A stretch of DNA of 32,499 nucleotides from Minisyncoccota bacterium (GCA_028718785.1 JAQULB010000007.1:1-32499); one strand, 5' to 3'; positions 19,788 through 29,996 are shown, counted from the stretch's first letter. The notes: generated by a model from the sequence alone, not told the origin. Made by a program: numbers and translations.

Positions 19788-20984
19788 TTATTTATACCTT
19801 AAAGCGTCTAATGGATTGAGCTTGGCTGCTCTTCTAGCTGGCAAAAACCCAGCCACTAACCCCACAATAGTGGAAAGCAAAATGGCAAAAGCCACAAACC
19901 AAAGAGGGTAAGAAAAAATATTAGTGGCATTTCCCCCCAAACTTTTAGCCAACAATTTAAGCAAAAGATTAAAGGCCTGGCTCACAATAATACCCAAAAA
20001 TATTCCCGCCACCCCGCCCAAAAATCCAGTGATGATTGACTCGCTTAAAAACAAGGCCTTAATATCTCCCGGGGAAGCGCCAATGGCTCGCATAATGCCA
20101 ATTTCATTGGTTCTTTGCAATAAAGTAATGGTCATTGTGTTAACCAATCCAATAGCAGCCACAGCCAGAGCCACCACTCCAAAAACACCTAAAATAATTT
20201 GAATAATATTAAAAATTTTATTGGCCTGATCAACCGTATCAGAAAGAGCTGACACCAAAAATCCCTGACCAATCAAAGTATCTCGGGCAAGCTCTAATTG
20301 TTCGCTGTCTTTTACTTTTACTTTAGCAAACTGAAAATTTTGCAAAGGAAAATTTGTTAAGCTATTAATATCCAAATAAGCCTGGGGAGGAGTGTCTTGT
20401 TCATCTAAAACCCCCACAATTTCAAAACTGCCTACAAGTTGAGTGGGCATAAACTCAGAAGAACCATCGTCTTTTGGAGTAAACAATGTAAAGCTAACTC
20501 TTTTGCCTAATAAGCTTTCTTGTTCCACATTAAACAAATTGGCAAAACCGGAATTAACCACTACTTTTTGATTTTCTCCAATAGTAAAAGAACGCCCAAC
20601 ACTGGGGCTAACCCCGCTTAAAACAAACCAGTCCGGATTAATTAAATTAAGGCCAGTTTCTGAATTAATTTCATTCAAACTAACTTGAGCTGAAAAAATA
20701 GCCTGGGGAGAAACTTTTTCCACCCCGGGAATTAAAAGAATATTCTGCAAACTTTCATTATTTAAAGCAACAACATTGTTTTCGGTTGGGGCGATATCTA
20801 AAGTTAATAATGACTCTTGGGTGGTAATTTTTTCTAAAAGATTTTTTTGCAAACCAAAACCCAAAGAAACCAAAAACAAAATAGCGCCAATGCCCACTGC
20901 CACGCTTAAAATGGTAAAAGCCACCCTTACTTTTCGACTTTGCAAACTTTTATAAGAAAGCCAAATTAATTTTTTTATTTTCAT
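19788..20984 (-). CDS. MacB/FtsX-type ABC transporter permease
   Basis: The 398-residue protein starts with LSYKSLQSRKVRVAFTILSVAVGIGAILFLVSLGFGL (TM1 about 20-43), then a MacB-like extracellular domain (about 50-255), then three TM helices (about 262-290, 318-345, 365-388) with the FtsX signature QRTNEIGIMRAIGASPGDI and the closing FLPARRAAKLNPLDALRYK. It pairs with the ATPase immediately upstream (ATGA overlap). Such pairs use ATP to move or release lipoproteins, peptides or antibiotics by mechanotransmission; the substrate here is unknown. Confidence 0.9.
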   Translation of the reverse strand: MKIKKLIWLSYKSLQSRKVRVAFTILSVAVGIGAILFLVSLGFGLQKNLLEKITTQESLLTLDIAPTENNVVALNNESLQNILLIPGVEKVSPQAIFSAQVSLNEINSETGLNLINPDWFVLSGVSPSVGRSFTIGENQKVVVNSGFANLFNVEQESLLGKRVSFTLFTPKDDGSSEFMPTQLVGSFEIVGVLDEQDTPPQAYLDINSLTNFPLQNFQFAKVKVKDSEQLELARDTLIGQGFLVSALSDTVDQANKIFNIIQIILGVFGVVALAVAAIGLVNTMTITLLQRTNEIGIMRAIGASPGDIKALFLSESIITGFLGGVAGIFLGIIVSQAFNLLLKLLAKSLGGNATNIFSYPLWFVAFAILLSTIVGLVAGFLPARRAAKLNPLDALRYK

Positions 20985-22315
20985 TTTAGCCCGGTTAGTG
21001 TTTTATTAATTAAAATCATTTCCACTTTATTGGTGAGCTTTTTAGCTGTTCTTTTATCCAATCCCGCCCCACCTTTTTTAAAGCTTAAATCAAGCGCTTG
21101 CTCTAATTTTTTCTTGCTAAAAGTGTTGTTAATTCTTTGGGCAATAGCTTGGTCGATTCTATTGATTTGTTCAAAAGACAAATGGGCTTTTACACCATCT
21201 AAAAGCTGTTGCCTTAAACCTACCACCTTTTCTTTTTCAATATTAACTTCAAACCCCTCTTCTTTTTGCTCTATATCTAATGATTGTTTTGACAGCTCAA
21301 TTATTTTATCAGAAAACTCTCTGGCTTTTTGAACATACAGTCCAGCTCCACCTTGTTCGATTGGTTTGTCTAATAAGTGAAAAAGATTATTTTCATCAAG
21401 TTCTTTAGCAAGATATCTTTTGATTATACTTTCAATTACTTGCTGAGTTTCCATATTAACTGAATTTAAAAGATAATTGGCTATCAACTTAACCTGAAGT
21501 TCCTTTTCAGTTAAATGCGGATAAATCTGCGTTAACCGTTCAATATCTGAAATAGCAAGGTTTGAGGCCTTGGTGGCCATTGAAGACATTGGCTGATTTG
21601 ACAAAACTTGAGCTGGTTTTTTCTTAATATTGCGCGCCTCTTTAATAATTTGGCCGTCTTTCATATAAAAAATATGAGTGGCTCTTTCTAAATCTTTAGG
21701 ATTATGAGTTACTTGAATAATTGTTTTTTTATCTTTCTCATGCAACTCATCTAATAAATTCAAAACAATTTCTGCGTTCACAGAGTCAAGATTGCCAACT
21801 GGCTCATCAGCCAAAATAATTGGAGGATTTTGAATTAAGGCCCTTGCGATTGCCACTCTTTGTTGCTGACCACCAGACAATTGCATTGGCTTTTTATCTC
21901 TTAACTGGTCTATATTGAATCTTTTCATTAAAAAATCCGCTCTATCTTCCACTTCTTTTACTTTTTTACCAGAAAATAAATAAGGCAATAAAATATTTTC
22001 TTTAACAGTTAAGCTGGGAATCAAATAATAGGCCTGAAAAACAAAGCCTAAAGTTGATTGATAAAAATTAATCAATTCTTTTTGACTGATATTCCTTAAG
22101 TTATGACCGTTCACTATTAAACTGCCGCTTGTTGGCTTTTCTAATCCCGCAATAACATAGAGCAAAGTTGATTTTCCACAGCCCGAAGGCCCAAAAAAAA
22201 TTATGTATTCCTCCTTTTCAATTTGTCCGCTAATGTTGTTTAGGGCTTTTACTTCGTTGCTTTTTCCCAAGCCATAAACCATTGAGACCTTGTCAAATTT
22301 TATAATTGGCTCCAT
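20981..22315 (-). CDS. MacB/LolD-type ABC ATPase with a duplicated C-terminal extension
   Basis: Residues 1-235 are a complete ATPase: Walker A GPSGCGKST (42-50), Q-loop FQAYYLIPSLTV, signature LSGGQQQR (146-153), Walker B ILADEPVGNLDS, H-loop VTHNP. LolD/MacB ATPases end near residue 230; here a further 200 residues follow. They contain two related units, LDKPIEQGGAGLYVQKAREFSDKI and LDLSFKKGGAGLDKRTAKKLTNKV, each at the end of a helical stretch. The extension resembles no domain I can name and may dock the ATPase to a partner. It overlaps the permease by 4 bases. Confidence 0.88.
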   Translation of the reverse strand: MEPIIKFDKVSMVYGLGKSNEVKALNNISGQIEKEEYIIFFGPSGCGKSTLLYVIAGLEKPTSGSLIVNGHNLRNISQKELINFYQSTLGFVFQAYYLIPSLTVKENILLPYLFSGKKVKEVEDRADFLMKRFNIDQLRDKKPMQLSGGQQQRVAIARALIQNPPIILADEPVGNLDSVNAEIVLNLLDELHEKDKKTIIQVTHNPKDLERATHIFYMKDGQIIKEARNIKKKPAQVLSNQPMSSMATKASNLAISDIERLTQIYPHLTEKELQVKLIANYLLNSVNMETQQVIESIIKRYLAKELDENNLFHLLDKPIEQGGAGLYVQKAREFSDKIIELSKQSLDIEQKEEGFEVNIEKEKVVGLRQQLLDGVKAHLSFEQINRIDQAIAQRINNTFSKKKLEQALDLSFKKGGAGLDKRTAKKLTNKVEMILINKTLTGLK

Positions 22316-22322
22316 AAAATAT

Positions 22323-25300
22323 TTATTTGCTCAACTTTTTCATAAACCCAAAGTTATCTTCGAAATTCTTAATAATTAAATCAATCACGTCTTGTTTGGG
22401 CTTGGGGGTTAAAAAGACATATTTTGGAGATATGGTGGTGTTTCCCCCTGCGTCTTGGGACTCCACTTGGAATTGATATACTTTTCCCGGCTTTAAAATA
22501 GTGGTGATAATAATATGGTCGTTAACTAATTTTTTATCTAATTCATTGCTTTGTTTTACCCCCTCGTCATCTGTAAACCCTTCATTAAAGTAAAACTGAG
22601 AAGTTGAGGGTTTGTTGGTTTTCCAAGTGATGATTGTTTGAATTTTCTCCACTTTTCCTGGCACTAAAGAAGCCGATATTCTCACTTGGGAAATAACAGG
22701 AGGGTCCGATCCAACCACAGTGGAAAATGGCAAAACTTGAGAGGTAGCGACAATTCCGTTTTCGCTTTGAGAGGTGATTTTTAAATTATAGTTTGTTAAA
22801 GGCATTAAACTTTCAATTTTAAACTGGTGGTCAATTAAATAGCTTTCGTCTTTTTTAATTATCTTTTCTCCAGTGGTGATATCGGTAATTTCAATTTCTG
22901 ATTTTGAAGGCATATCGGTTTTCCAGCTTAATTGGATTTCGGTTTCTCCAACAGACATTAAATTAGCTCCAGATATTTTTGGGGTTAAAGAGGTGGTTTC
23001 AAATGTGAGATCTTTTGAGGTTGCTTGTATGCCTAAACTATTTTTGGATTTAGCTTGAAAATGATACAACGTGGAGGGAGTTAGTCCGGTTAATTTAACT
23101 TCGTGCTGAATTGTTTGCTCATCAAGATTGCCCATTTCTAACTGATAATTTCCTGAAGAATAATCATTGTCTGGACTAAAAGCCACAACAGAGTTGGCTA
23201 ATTGATCTGTTGTCCAAAGAATTACAGCAAAGTCAGGGCCAGCTTGCACTTCGGGGTTTTCGCCAAGAATAGCTAAAGGACTTGATATATTCTTAGCAGA
23301 GCTATTGAGGGCCTCGGATATAGACATCAAGGATTTGGTTTGCTTGATTTTGGATAAAATGCTTAAAACATTGTTAACAAAACTTTCTTCTCCTTGAATG
23401 GGCACATTAACAGAGGTAGTGGCTTCGGGTTCTGTTTCAGTTGAAACCTCACCCAATGCCAAAGTGGTGAAGGTTTGGTCAGTGGAAGAAGCCAAATTGC
23501 CAAAAGTGTCTTTGCTTAAAACCCGGTAGTGATAAAGGGTGGATAAACTCAACCGCCTTAAATTAACAATATGGTTTTTATTGGTAAATGTGTAATCACC
23601 TGATGTATCCCCATACAAAATATTCTCTCCAAACTCTACAAAACTGTCAGCCATCTCATCTGTTTCCCAACCCACAACCGCTGAGTTGCTATTAACGCTA
23701 ATAGTTCGCACATTGGAAATAACTGGAGGAACTGTGTTTATGCCACTGCCCCCTCCTCCGCCTCCAGCAGAAACCACTGTGATATTAATAATATCTCCTG
23801 GCTCATCGGCAGTGGTAAAACTATAACTTGCTCCTGAATTGTCATCTTCAACCCCATTATCATTAGCATCAGTAGAAAACACTTTAAAATAATAAGTGGT
23901 GGTTTTTGTTAAACCAGTGATAGTAACTGAGTGTTGGGTGGTTAAAGTGGTATCTAATGTGGTGGTTGAGCCATAAGATTTAGTAGCGCCATAAACAACC
24001 TGCGAATTTGATTCTTCTGAGGTCTGCCAGGTAACCACAGCTGAAGTGTCATTAACAAAAGATAAAACATTGGAAATGCTTGGGGCTTCACTGTCTTCTA
24101 ATGTGGTAAAGTTGTAATAATTGATTGCTCCATTAACAATATTTTTATCTTCAGTGGTAATGGGGCCAGAACTGATTGAACGCGCATAAAAGTAGTATTT
24201 TGTTCCTTGAGTTAAATTGGATAAATTAACTGTATGGCTGGTGGTTTCGGTTTCAGAACCAAACGATAAAGCGTCTGCTAAGTCCGAACTAGTTGAATAA
24301 ACAACATAAGAAGAAGCAACAATATTTGTTGTCCAAGTGATTTGAGCGGTATTATTGGTGGCAGCGGCCACGGCCACATTGGAAATTGAAGGTCCAGAGT
24401 TTGTGGTAAAAGAAAATCCCAAACCGCTATTATCTGATGTGCCGGTATTGGAAGAAGGATCAGAACTTTGAATCCTGTAATAGTAAGTGGTGGAAGCGTT
24501 TAATCCAGATAAGACAATGCTGTGGCTGGTAACCATAGTGGCGATAGTGGAAGTGGAAGAAAAATCGCTAGGCGAAGTTCCATAGCTCACAATGGAATTA
24601 GACAATTCATCGGTTGTCCAGGTAATAGTGGCTGATTGGCTGGTTACTGAAGAAGAATCTTCACTGGTAATAGTTGGGGCTGTTGTGTCTGTGCCACCCT
24701 GGCCGTTAGGTCTATCAGAAACCACAGCTGAGTCAGCGGAAATATTGCTAATATTATCTTCTGAGGTGAGTTTGTAATAATAGGTGGTGGATGTTGAAAG
24801 ATTGGTTTCAAAAATATAGTTTAAGGTACGAGTGTCAATGGTGGCATAAGGAGAAGAGCCATAATCGCTTCCATCAATTGAGCGCCAAAGATTGTATTGT
24901 TTAAAGTCCCCTCTTGAGGGGTTATCTACTACATCCCATGCCACAAACAACCAGTATTCCCCTGCTTCCACATTGGAAATATCTCTAATAATAACATTGG
25001 CAGGAGCGTTTGGGGGGGTTGTGTCTAAAATAATAGTGTCTGTTGTGGTGGCAGAAACATTGCCATACGTATCTTTGTATAGAATATATACAGTTTTTGT
25101 TCCATCTCCTGAGGTTAAGCTCCAAATAGTAGAAGAAGAATAAGTTATCCATTGGCCTGAATTGGCATTTTCTGGTCCAGCTGAAAAATCGCTTTCATTA
25201 GAAATCATCATATATCCCAGAGAATCAGCTAAAATAGTGTCATCTGAAACAGACATGGTTAAGAAAACAGATGTGGAGCTTGCGTCAATATCTCCATCGT

Positions 25301-28300
25301 TTATGGAAAGAGTTGGAGAAGATGGATTTTTTGTGTCTAAAGTAAAAACAGCAGATGTGGCGCCTGTTGAGGTTGAAACCTGGTTAGCGGCGTTGCCATC
25401 ATTTGCCACCACCTTAATTGCGCAGGAATTTGTAAACACATTGGGAATATCTATTTTTGGTGAAAGCGTGGCTGTTAAGGTGGTGGAAGTGGCTGTTAAA
25501 TCAGCTTTCTCTCCTTGGTCAGCTGAATCTGCCACAATATAAACAACTGTGCTGGTGGCGTGAGTGGCTGCTCTAGTGGTTGAGGTGGCTGATCCCGGCC
25601 AATCCCCTCTTGTTAAACCGCTTAAAACATTGCTAATAGAATCATTGCTTGAGTAATTAATAACTTCTTGGTCTAACATTATATAACCAGACGAGGGTAA
25701 TTTAGAAGAATTAGAAATCGCTAAGGTGGTGGTTGAGGTTTGAGTTAAACTTGTAACTGTGGTTAAACCAATATCGTAAAAATAGTAAACCTCAGCTGTT
25801 GAGCTGTCTTCATCTAAAATATCGTATTGCAAGGTAATATCGCCAGTTGAATTTTGGTTTAAATCAGCAACCCCATCTTCATCTTTGATATTTGAAATAA
25901 CTGGGGGAGCATTAACCACATACTGGATTGAAGTTTGATAAGTAATTGGAGTATATCTGCCATCAGAAACCAAAACTAATTGATAAGCAAACCACTGGTC
26001 GTTTGAGCCATCAGTAAAGCTTGAAGGAATAATTGCGCAAGTAACAGCGCTAATGTCTGGGTTTCCTGTGGCAACTTTTACGCATCCTCCAGCTGTGGTG
26101 TTATTTGAATTCCAATAAGTAGTGATGGCTCCATCAGGCCCCAAAAAATCCGTGGAAGAAGCTATTAAGGGCGTGCTGTCTCCCGCATCGGGCGCTGTTT
26201 TAAGAATCATTCTCACTTCTGTGCTTGTGGGTAAAATAGTTTGTTCTTGCCACGACACCCCGCTAATTACCTCAACATTGCTTGATGAATCATACCAAGA
26301 AGAGGTTAAAGCAGGTGAGGTGGTGGCATAGTGTTCGTAATTTAAAGCAATGTCCCGCAAGGCCGGACTTTGAGCTGTGTTGTCTGTTGATAGAGAGGTC
26401 TGGTATTGGATATATATGTCTGTATCGTGAACGCAGGAATTAGAAGAAATATCTGCTCCATTGGTAATAGCTGAACAACTTGCAAAGTCCGTGGCATCAG
26501 ACAAATTGCTTTGATTGCCGGTTCGGGCTTTAAGGGTTATGGTCTGAAAACTATTATCTGACCAAGTTAAAGCGCCCAGACCCGAACTTGAAACATCCTT
26601 TATGGCTGAGGTAAAAGTGCCAGAGGACGCATAGGTGGCATAATATTTGCCAAACTTCAGGCCGTAATTAGCGCTTGATAAATAACTCACAAAAACCGGG
26701 CCATTAGCAATAGCCGTCACAGAAGAATACGTTCCAGTATCACCGCTTGTGTCAGGTGAGGATAATGTCCAGCTTGCTCCTTGGTTGCTTGATTGAGCGA
26801 GTTTTAAATCATCGTTAGTGTCATCATAATAGCTGATGTAAATATGGCTAGGGTCAACAGCCAAGATTGAAGAATAAAGTCCCACAACGCCCGTGGTATC
26901 TACTGAACTGGTTGCCCAAGTGGTTCCTCCATTGCTTGTTTTAGCAAACCTAATGTCGCCTGTAGTGGAAGCATAATAACTAATGTAAATATTATTAGAG
27001 TCAACAGCAAAAATAGAGGCATATAGGCCAACATCATCTGTGCTATCCACAAAACCTACTGCCCATTCCGTTCCCCCGTCAATTGATTTAGCAAACTTTA
27101 AATCTCCATTAGTGGCATCATAATAGCTTATATAAATATGGCTTGAGTCAACAGCAAAAATAGAGGTGTACAAGCCAACATCGCCCGTGGTATCGGGTGA
27201 AGAAAGCGTCCAACTGCTTCCCCCATTGCTTGACTTAGCAAACTTTAAATCGCCATTAGTGAAATCATAATAACTGATAAAAGCAGTATTAGCGTCAATA
27301 GCGTCAATGGAGGTATATAATCCAACATTGCCCGTGGTATTAACTGAACTAGTTGCCCAAGTGGTTCCTCCGTCTGTTGTTTTAGCAAAATTAAGATCGC
27401 TGGTGGTGGAGGCGTAATAACTAATAAAAGCAGTGTTAGCGTCAATAGCTTTTATCGAAGAATATCGGCCGCTATCGCCCGTGGTATCCACCGCCATTGG
27501 CGTCCATGTGGTTCCCCCATCAGTTGTTTTTTGAGATAAAAGATCTCCATTATCAGAATCATAATAACTAACAAAAATATTATTTACATCAACAGCAGAG
27601 ATTGAAGAATGGGCGCCAATTCCTCTTTGATAATCTAAGGCAACTTGATCGGCCGTTAAAGCGTAGTTATATATTTTCACATCGTCGATGATTCCATCAA
27701 TATCAGTATTTGTTGCATTTCCATAACGGCCAATCTCTACACCATAATTATTATTTACGGGATCACCTGCCAAGCTGTCACAGCCCACATTTACCCAACC
27801 ACTTAAAGATTGAAAACAAGAAAGCGTTTGTTGAACGCCATTTACATATAAACGAGTGGAATAATTGCCTGTTTCGTTCAGCCAGCGAGTAAAAACAATG
27901 TGATACCAAATTGTATTACTATTAAAAACAACGGCTTGAGTGGTAGCCGAAGTAGATGTGCCAAAAATATTTTCCCATCGAAATTCTAAAGCTCCTTCTG
28001 CTGTTGATCCGGGGGTACCCCCAGGCGAAAAAAGAATTTGATAATTGTCCGTGTCATCCCAAATAGAATTATTTTTTGCCACTATCCCTTGCGCGCCGGT
28101 AAATGTTTCACGCTTAACCCACGCAGAAGCAGTCATATTTTTTGTATCTAATGAGTTGTTGATGTCTGGAACAGCGATATAATCATTATTTGAATTTTCA
28201 AAGTCTAATGCCATACCATAAATGCCGTCTATCCATTGAGCGCCATGTATGACGCCTGTATTTCCGTTACCCGAAATATCAGAAACAGCGCTACCAGTTC

Positions 28301-28979
28301 CCTCATCCATTTTCCAGTGAGCCACTAATCCATCCGTAGTAGCGCTATCCACCGTGGAAGTAGTCCATTTCTCTGCAATATTTTTACTTAAAGCTACTTC
28401 ATTGTTGCTTGAGGTTGTATTTGAAAAAGAACCAGAAGTGAAATCTTCATTTAAAGTATCTACAATGCTTTGAGTGGTGGTAGTTAAGGAAATCTGCCCA
28501 GGTGTGGAAGTGGTGTCAATACCGCTGTCTCTGGCCTCGTAATCAGTCCAGCCAGTTTGGTTTGAGTTGTGGTTTGGATAAGAACCAGGCGAGGGCTGAG
28601 CATCCCAAGAGGTTTGGGTGAAAGTAAAAGTGGCTGCTTGGACTTTATTGAAAAACAAATTAGGAGAAATAATGGCTAAAAGTAAAACAACCACCACAGC
28701 TTTTTGCCAATTGTATTGTAAAAACCTAAAAGAGCTTTTAACAGGATTCTTTTTTAATTTTTTGAATTTGCGTTTGTTTTCTTTTTTAATTTTTTGAATT
28801 AAAAAAACAATATTTTCTTTTTTTTGATAATAACTATGTAATGTTTTGTATCTCAAAACAGAGATTTTGTAAAAAAGAAAATTTTTAAATAAAAAATGTT
28901 TAACATACAACCCAAAACCAACAACCATGGGCTGTTTTTTCTTAACAACTTTTTTAGCTTTAAGCTGGGCTTTCGCCAT
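22323..28979 (-). CDS. giant LamG / six-repeat / FN3 surface protein
   Basis: The 2218-residue protein has a basic cytoplasmic N-terminus (1-90), a membrane helix and likely cleavage at VQA-ATFTF (116), and the CPR-typical 'FTFTQTSWD' start. A LamG/ConA-like lectin domain (about 216-448) begins VAHWKMDEGTG. Then six 48-residue repeats (S-I-x-A-V-D…ISYYD…GGTTW…VGLY) and a partial seventh recall BNR/sialidase-like propellers. The C-terminal half has about eight FN3 domains with W-T-T-D and Y-Y-Y/FTT motifs, a GGGGGGSG linker, and ends in a short helix (KNFEDNFGFMKKLSK). No LPXTG or catalytic site is seen. It probably forms a surface fibre or attaches to a host or polysaccharide. Confidence 0.85.
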   Translation of the reverse strand: MAKAQLKAKKVVKKKQPMVVGFGLYVKHFLFKNFLFYKISVLRYKTLHSYYQKKENIVFLIQKIKKENKRKFKKLKKNPVKSSFRFLQYNWQKAVVVVLLLAIISPNLFFNKVQAATFTFTQTSWDAQPSPGSYPNHNSNQTGWTDYEARDSGIDTTSTPGQISLTTTTQSIVDTLNEDFTSGSFSNTTSSNNEVALSKNIAEKWTTSTVDSATTDGLVAHWKMDEGTGSAVSDISGNGNTGVIHGAQWIDGIYGMALDFENSNNDYIAVPDINNSLDTKNMTASAWVKRETFTGAQGIVAKNNSIWDDTDNYQILFSPGGTPGSTAEGALEFRWENIFGTSTSATTQAVVFNSNTIWYHIVFTRWLNETGNYSTRLYVNGVQQTLSCFQSLSGWVNVGCDSLAGDPVNNNYGVEIGRYGNATNTDIDGIIDDVKIYNYALTADQVALDYQRGIGAHSSISAVDVNNIFVSYYDSDNGDLLSQKTTDGGTTWTPMAVDTTGDSGRYSSIKAIDANTAFISYYASTTSDLNFAKTTDGGTTWATSSVNTTGNVGLYTSIDAIDANTAFISYYDFTNGDLKFAKSSNGGSSWTLSSPDTTGDVGLYTSIFAVDSSHIYISYYDATNGDLKFAKSIDGGTEWAVGFVDSTDDVGLYASIFAVDSNNIYISYYASTTGDIRFAKTSNGGTTWATSSVDTTGVVGLYSSILAVDPSHIYISYYDDTNDDLKLAQSSNQGASWTLSSPDTSGDTGTYSSVTAIANGPVFVSYLSSANYGLKFGKYYATYASSGTFTSAIKDVSSSGLGALTWSDNSFQTITLKARTGNQSNLSDATDFASCSAITNGADISSNSCVHDTDIYIQYQTSLSTDNTAQSPALRDIALNYEHYATTSPALTSSWYDSSSNVEVISGVSWQEQTILPTSTEVRMILKTAPDAGDSTPLIASSTDFLGPDGAITTYWNSNNTTAGGCVKVATGNPDISAVTCAIIPSSFTDGSNDQWFAYQLVLVSDGRYTPITYQTSIQYVVNAPPVISNIKDEDGVADLNQNSTGDITLQYDILDEDSSTAEVYYFYDIGLTTVTSLTQTSTTTLAISNSSKLPSSGYIMLDQEVINYSSNDSISNVLSGLTRGDWPGSATSTTRAATHATSTVVYIVADSADQGEKADLTATSTTLTATLSPKIDIPNVFTNSCAIKVVANDGNAANQVSTSTGATSAVFTLDTKNPSSPTLSINDGDIDASSTSVFLTMSVSDDTILADSLGYMMISNESDFSAGPENANSGQWITYSSSTIWSLTSGDGTKTVYILYKDTYGNVSATTTDTIILDTTPPNAPANVIIRDISNVEAGEYWLFVAWDVVDNPSRGDFKQYNLWRSIDGSDYGSSPYATIDTRTLNYIFETNLSTSTTYYYKLTSEDNISNISADSAVVSDRPNGQGGTDTTAPTITSEDSSSVTSQSATITWTTDELSNSIVSYGTSPSDFSSTSTIATMVTSHSIVLSGLNASTTYYYRIQSSDPSSNTGTSDNSGLGFSFTTNSGPSISNVAVAAATNNTAQITWTTNIVASSYVVYSTSSDLADALSFGSETETTSHTVNLSNLTQGTKYYFYARSISSGPITTEDKNIVNGAINYYNFTTLEDSEAPSISNVLSFVNDTSAVVTWQTSEESNSQVVYGATKSYGSTTTLDTTLTTQHSVTITGLTKTTTYYFKVFSTDANDNGVEDDNSGASYSFTTADEPGDIINITVVSAGGGGGGSGINTVPPVISNVRTISVNSNSAVVGWETDEMADSFVEFGENILYGDTSGDYTFTNKNHIVNLRRLSLSTLYHYRVLSKDTFGNLASSTDQTFTTLALGEVSTETEPEATTSVNVPIQGEESFVNNVLSILSKIKQTKSLMSISEALNSSAKNISSPLAILGENPEVQAGPDFAVILWTTDQLANSVVAFSPDNDYSSGNYQLEMGNLDEQTIQHEVKLTGLTPSTLYHFQAKSKNSLGIQATSKDLTFETTSLTPKISGANLMSVGETEIQLSWKTDMPSKSEIEITDITTGEKIIKKDESYLIDHQFKIESLMPLTNYNLKITSQSENGIVATSQVLPFSTVVGSDPPVISQVRISASLVPGKVEKIQTIITWKTNKPSTSQFYFNEGFTDDEGVKQSNELDKKLVNDHIIITTILKPGKVYQFQVESQDAGGNTTISPKYVFLTPKPKQDVIDLIIKNFEDNFGFMKKLSK
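26640..27612 (-). repeat. tandem coding repeat of about 147 bases in the giant gene
   Basis: Six complete and one degenerate unit encode 48-49 residues each, all with ISYYD or VSYYD, a T/S-x-GG-x-x-W turn, and (V/S)GLY or GRY. Adjacent DNA copies are similar (for example repeated GCAAACTTTAAATC and GTATCGGGTGA-like strings), so unit number could change by recombination. Confidence 0.75.
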
Positions 28980-29003
28980 TACAATATTTTATTCAAATTA
29001 TTA

Positions 29004-29033
29004 ATTATACCTTGAAAATAACTACTCGTTCAA
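29004..29033 (-). promoter_or_regulatory. promoter of the giant surface protein gene
   Basis: TTGAAC (29028-29033) and TATAAT (29004-29009) with an 18-base spacer on the minus strand; the leader is about 18 bases, without a Shine-Dalgarno. Confidence 0.6.
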
Positions 29034-29056
29034 TTGTGGATAACTGACAATAAAAC

Positions 29057-29090
29057 AAACAAAAAAACCAGCTCCTTTTAGGAGCTGACA
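29057..29090 (-). terminator. intrinsic terminator of the Gmad2-GerMN gene
   Basis: AGCTCCT / AGGAGCT with a TTT loop (29070-29086), followed on the minus strand by GGTTTTTTTGTTTG. Confidence 0.85.
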
Positions 29091-29120
29091 AGGTTGTAAA
29101 AATAAAAACTGCTCAATACT

Positions 29121-29996
29121 TTATGGCTGGAAAAGCTCTTGGGGCATAAACTTAACTTCGCTTACTTCAGGAAATTGTTTGGCTGTGGCTTCTATTTGAA
29201 ACCATAATATGCCTACTCGGCAGGAGCCCCCAACTGTTTGGTTGTTGGGGTCGTTAAAAGTTAAGGTTAAAACCCCATTATTTAAAGAAGCCACTTGCAA
29301 GGCAAATCCTTTTAAAGGATACTCTGTGGTAATACCTTGGGCCTTTTCTTGGCTGGTCAACTCCCCCTTTAGTAACAATTTAATAGTATCTTGAATGGGC
29401 GTTTGGGTTATAGGAATTTGCCTTTCAATTGCCACCAAACCCTTTTCACTGCAAAGAATATTGCCAGAGATGTCTTTGTCTAAGTTGGGATTGTAATAAA
29501 AAAGCTGAACTGGTCTTTTCCCTATATCTGCGTTTTTTAAAATAACGGGTATTTTAATCTCTTTTTCATTTTCTGACAAACCAGAAGGATTATCGTTATG
29601 TAAAATTAAGATAGCTTTCTCTGTTGTGGTGGCAATATCAAAATTTAAGTTGGCTGTAAATAAAACAAAATCAGTGGTCATCCAATCGTCTTGAGCGGTG
29701 GCAATTGTGTGGGCTATAGTATTGCCAAATAAATCAACTAATTCCACAGGAAAAGAGGCCTCAAAAAACCAATTGCCCCGCGCTTTACCAGTTATGGCAA
29801 AAGGGCTTTGAATGGTTTGGTTTAATTGCGGGTTTTCCACCTGAATTAAATCGCCATAATCATTAGGTGTTGTTGTGGTGGCGTTTTGGCTTGACACAAC
29901 CAATTGATTATTGAACTTATAAACAAACAAATACCAATTTACCACCCCAGCCAAAACAATAACAATTACTAAAATTATAATAAGTATTTTTTTCAT
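29121..29996 (-). CDS. Gmad2 and GerMN domain protein, membrane-anchored
   Basis: Start taken as ATG 29994-29996 (MKKILIIILVIVIVLAGVV…), since the first ten residues of the track ORF lie in repeat DNA. After the N-terminal helix (4-24), residues about 47-140 form a Gmad2 Ig-like domain (IQVENPQLNQTIQSPFAITGKA…FTANLNF). Residues about 165-288 form a GerMN domain (VQLFYYNPNLD…TPIQDTIKLLLKGELTSQEKAQGITTEYP…GGSCRVGILWFQIEATAKQFPEVSEVKF). These domains are named from spore germination proteins, but occur in non-spore-formers as envelope proteins. The start abuts the conserved leader repeat. Confidence 0.8.
   Translation of the reverse strand: MKKILIIILVIVIVLAGVVNWYLFVYKFNNQLVVSSQNATTTTPNDYGDLIQVENPQLNQTIQSPFAITGKARGNWFFEASFPVELVDLFGNTIAHTIATAQDDWMTTDFVLFTANLNFDIATTTEKAILILHNDNPSGLSENEKEIKIPVILKNADIGKRPVQLFYYNPNLDKDISGNILCSEKGLVAIERQIPITQTPIQDTIKLLLKGELTSQEKAQGITTEYPLKGFALQVASLNNGVLTLTFNDPNNQTVGGSCRVGILWFQIEATAKQFPEVSEVKFMPQELFQP

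Noticed and set aside
24592-26331. Several plus-strand ORFs opposite the giant gene
   Set aside because: Caused by the Thr/Ser/Val-rich codon bias of the FN3 gene read backwards.
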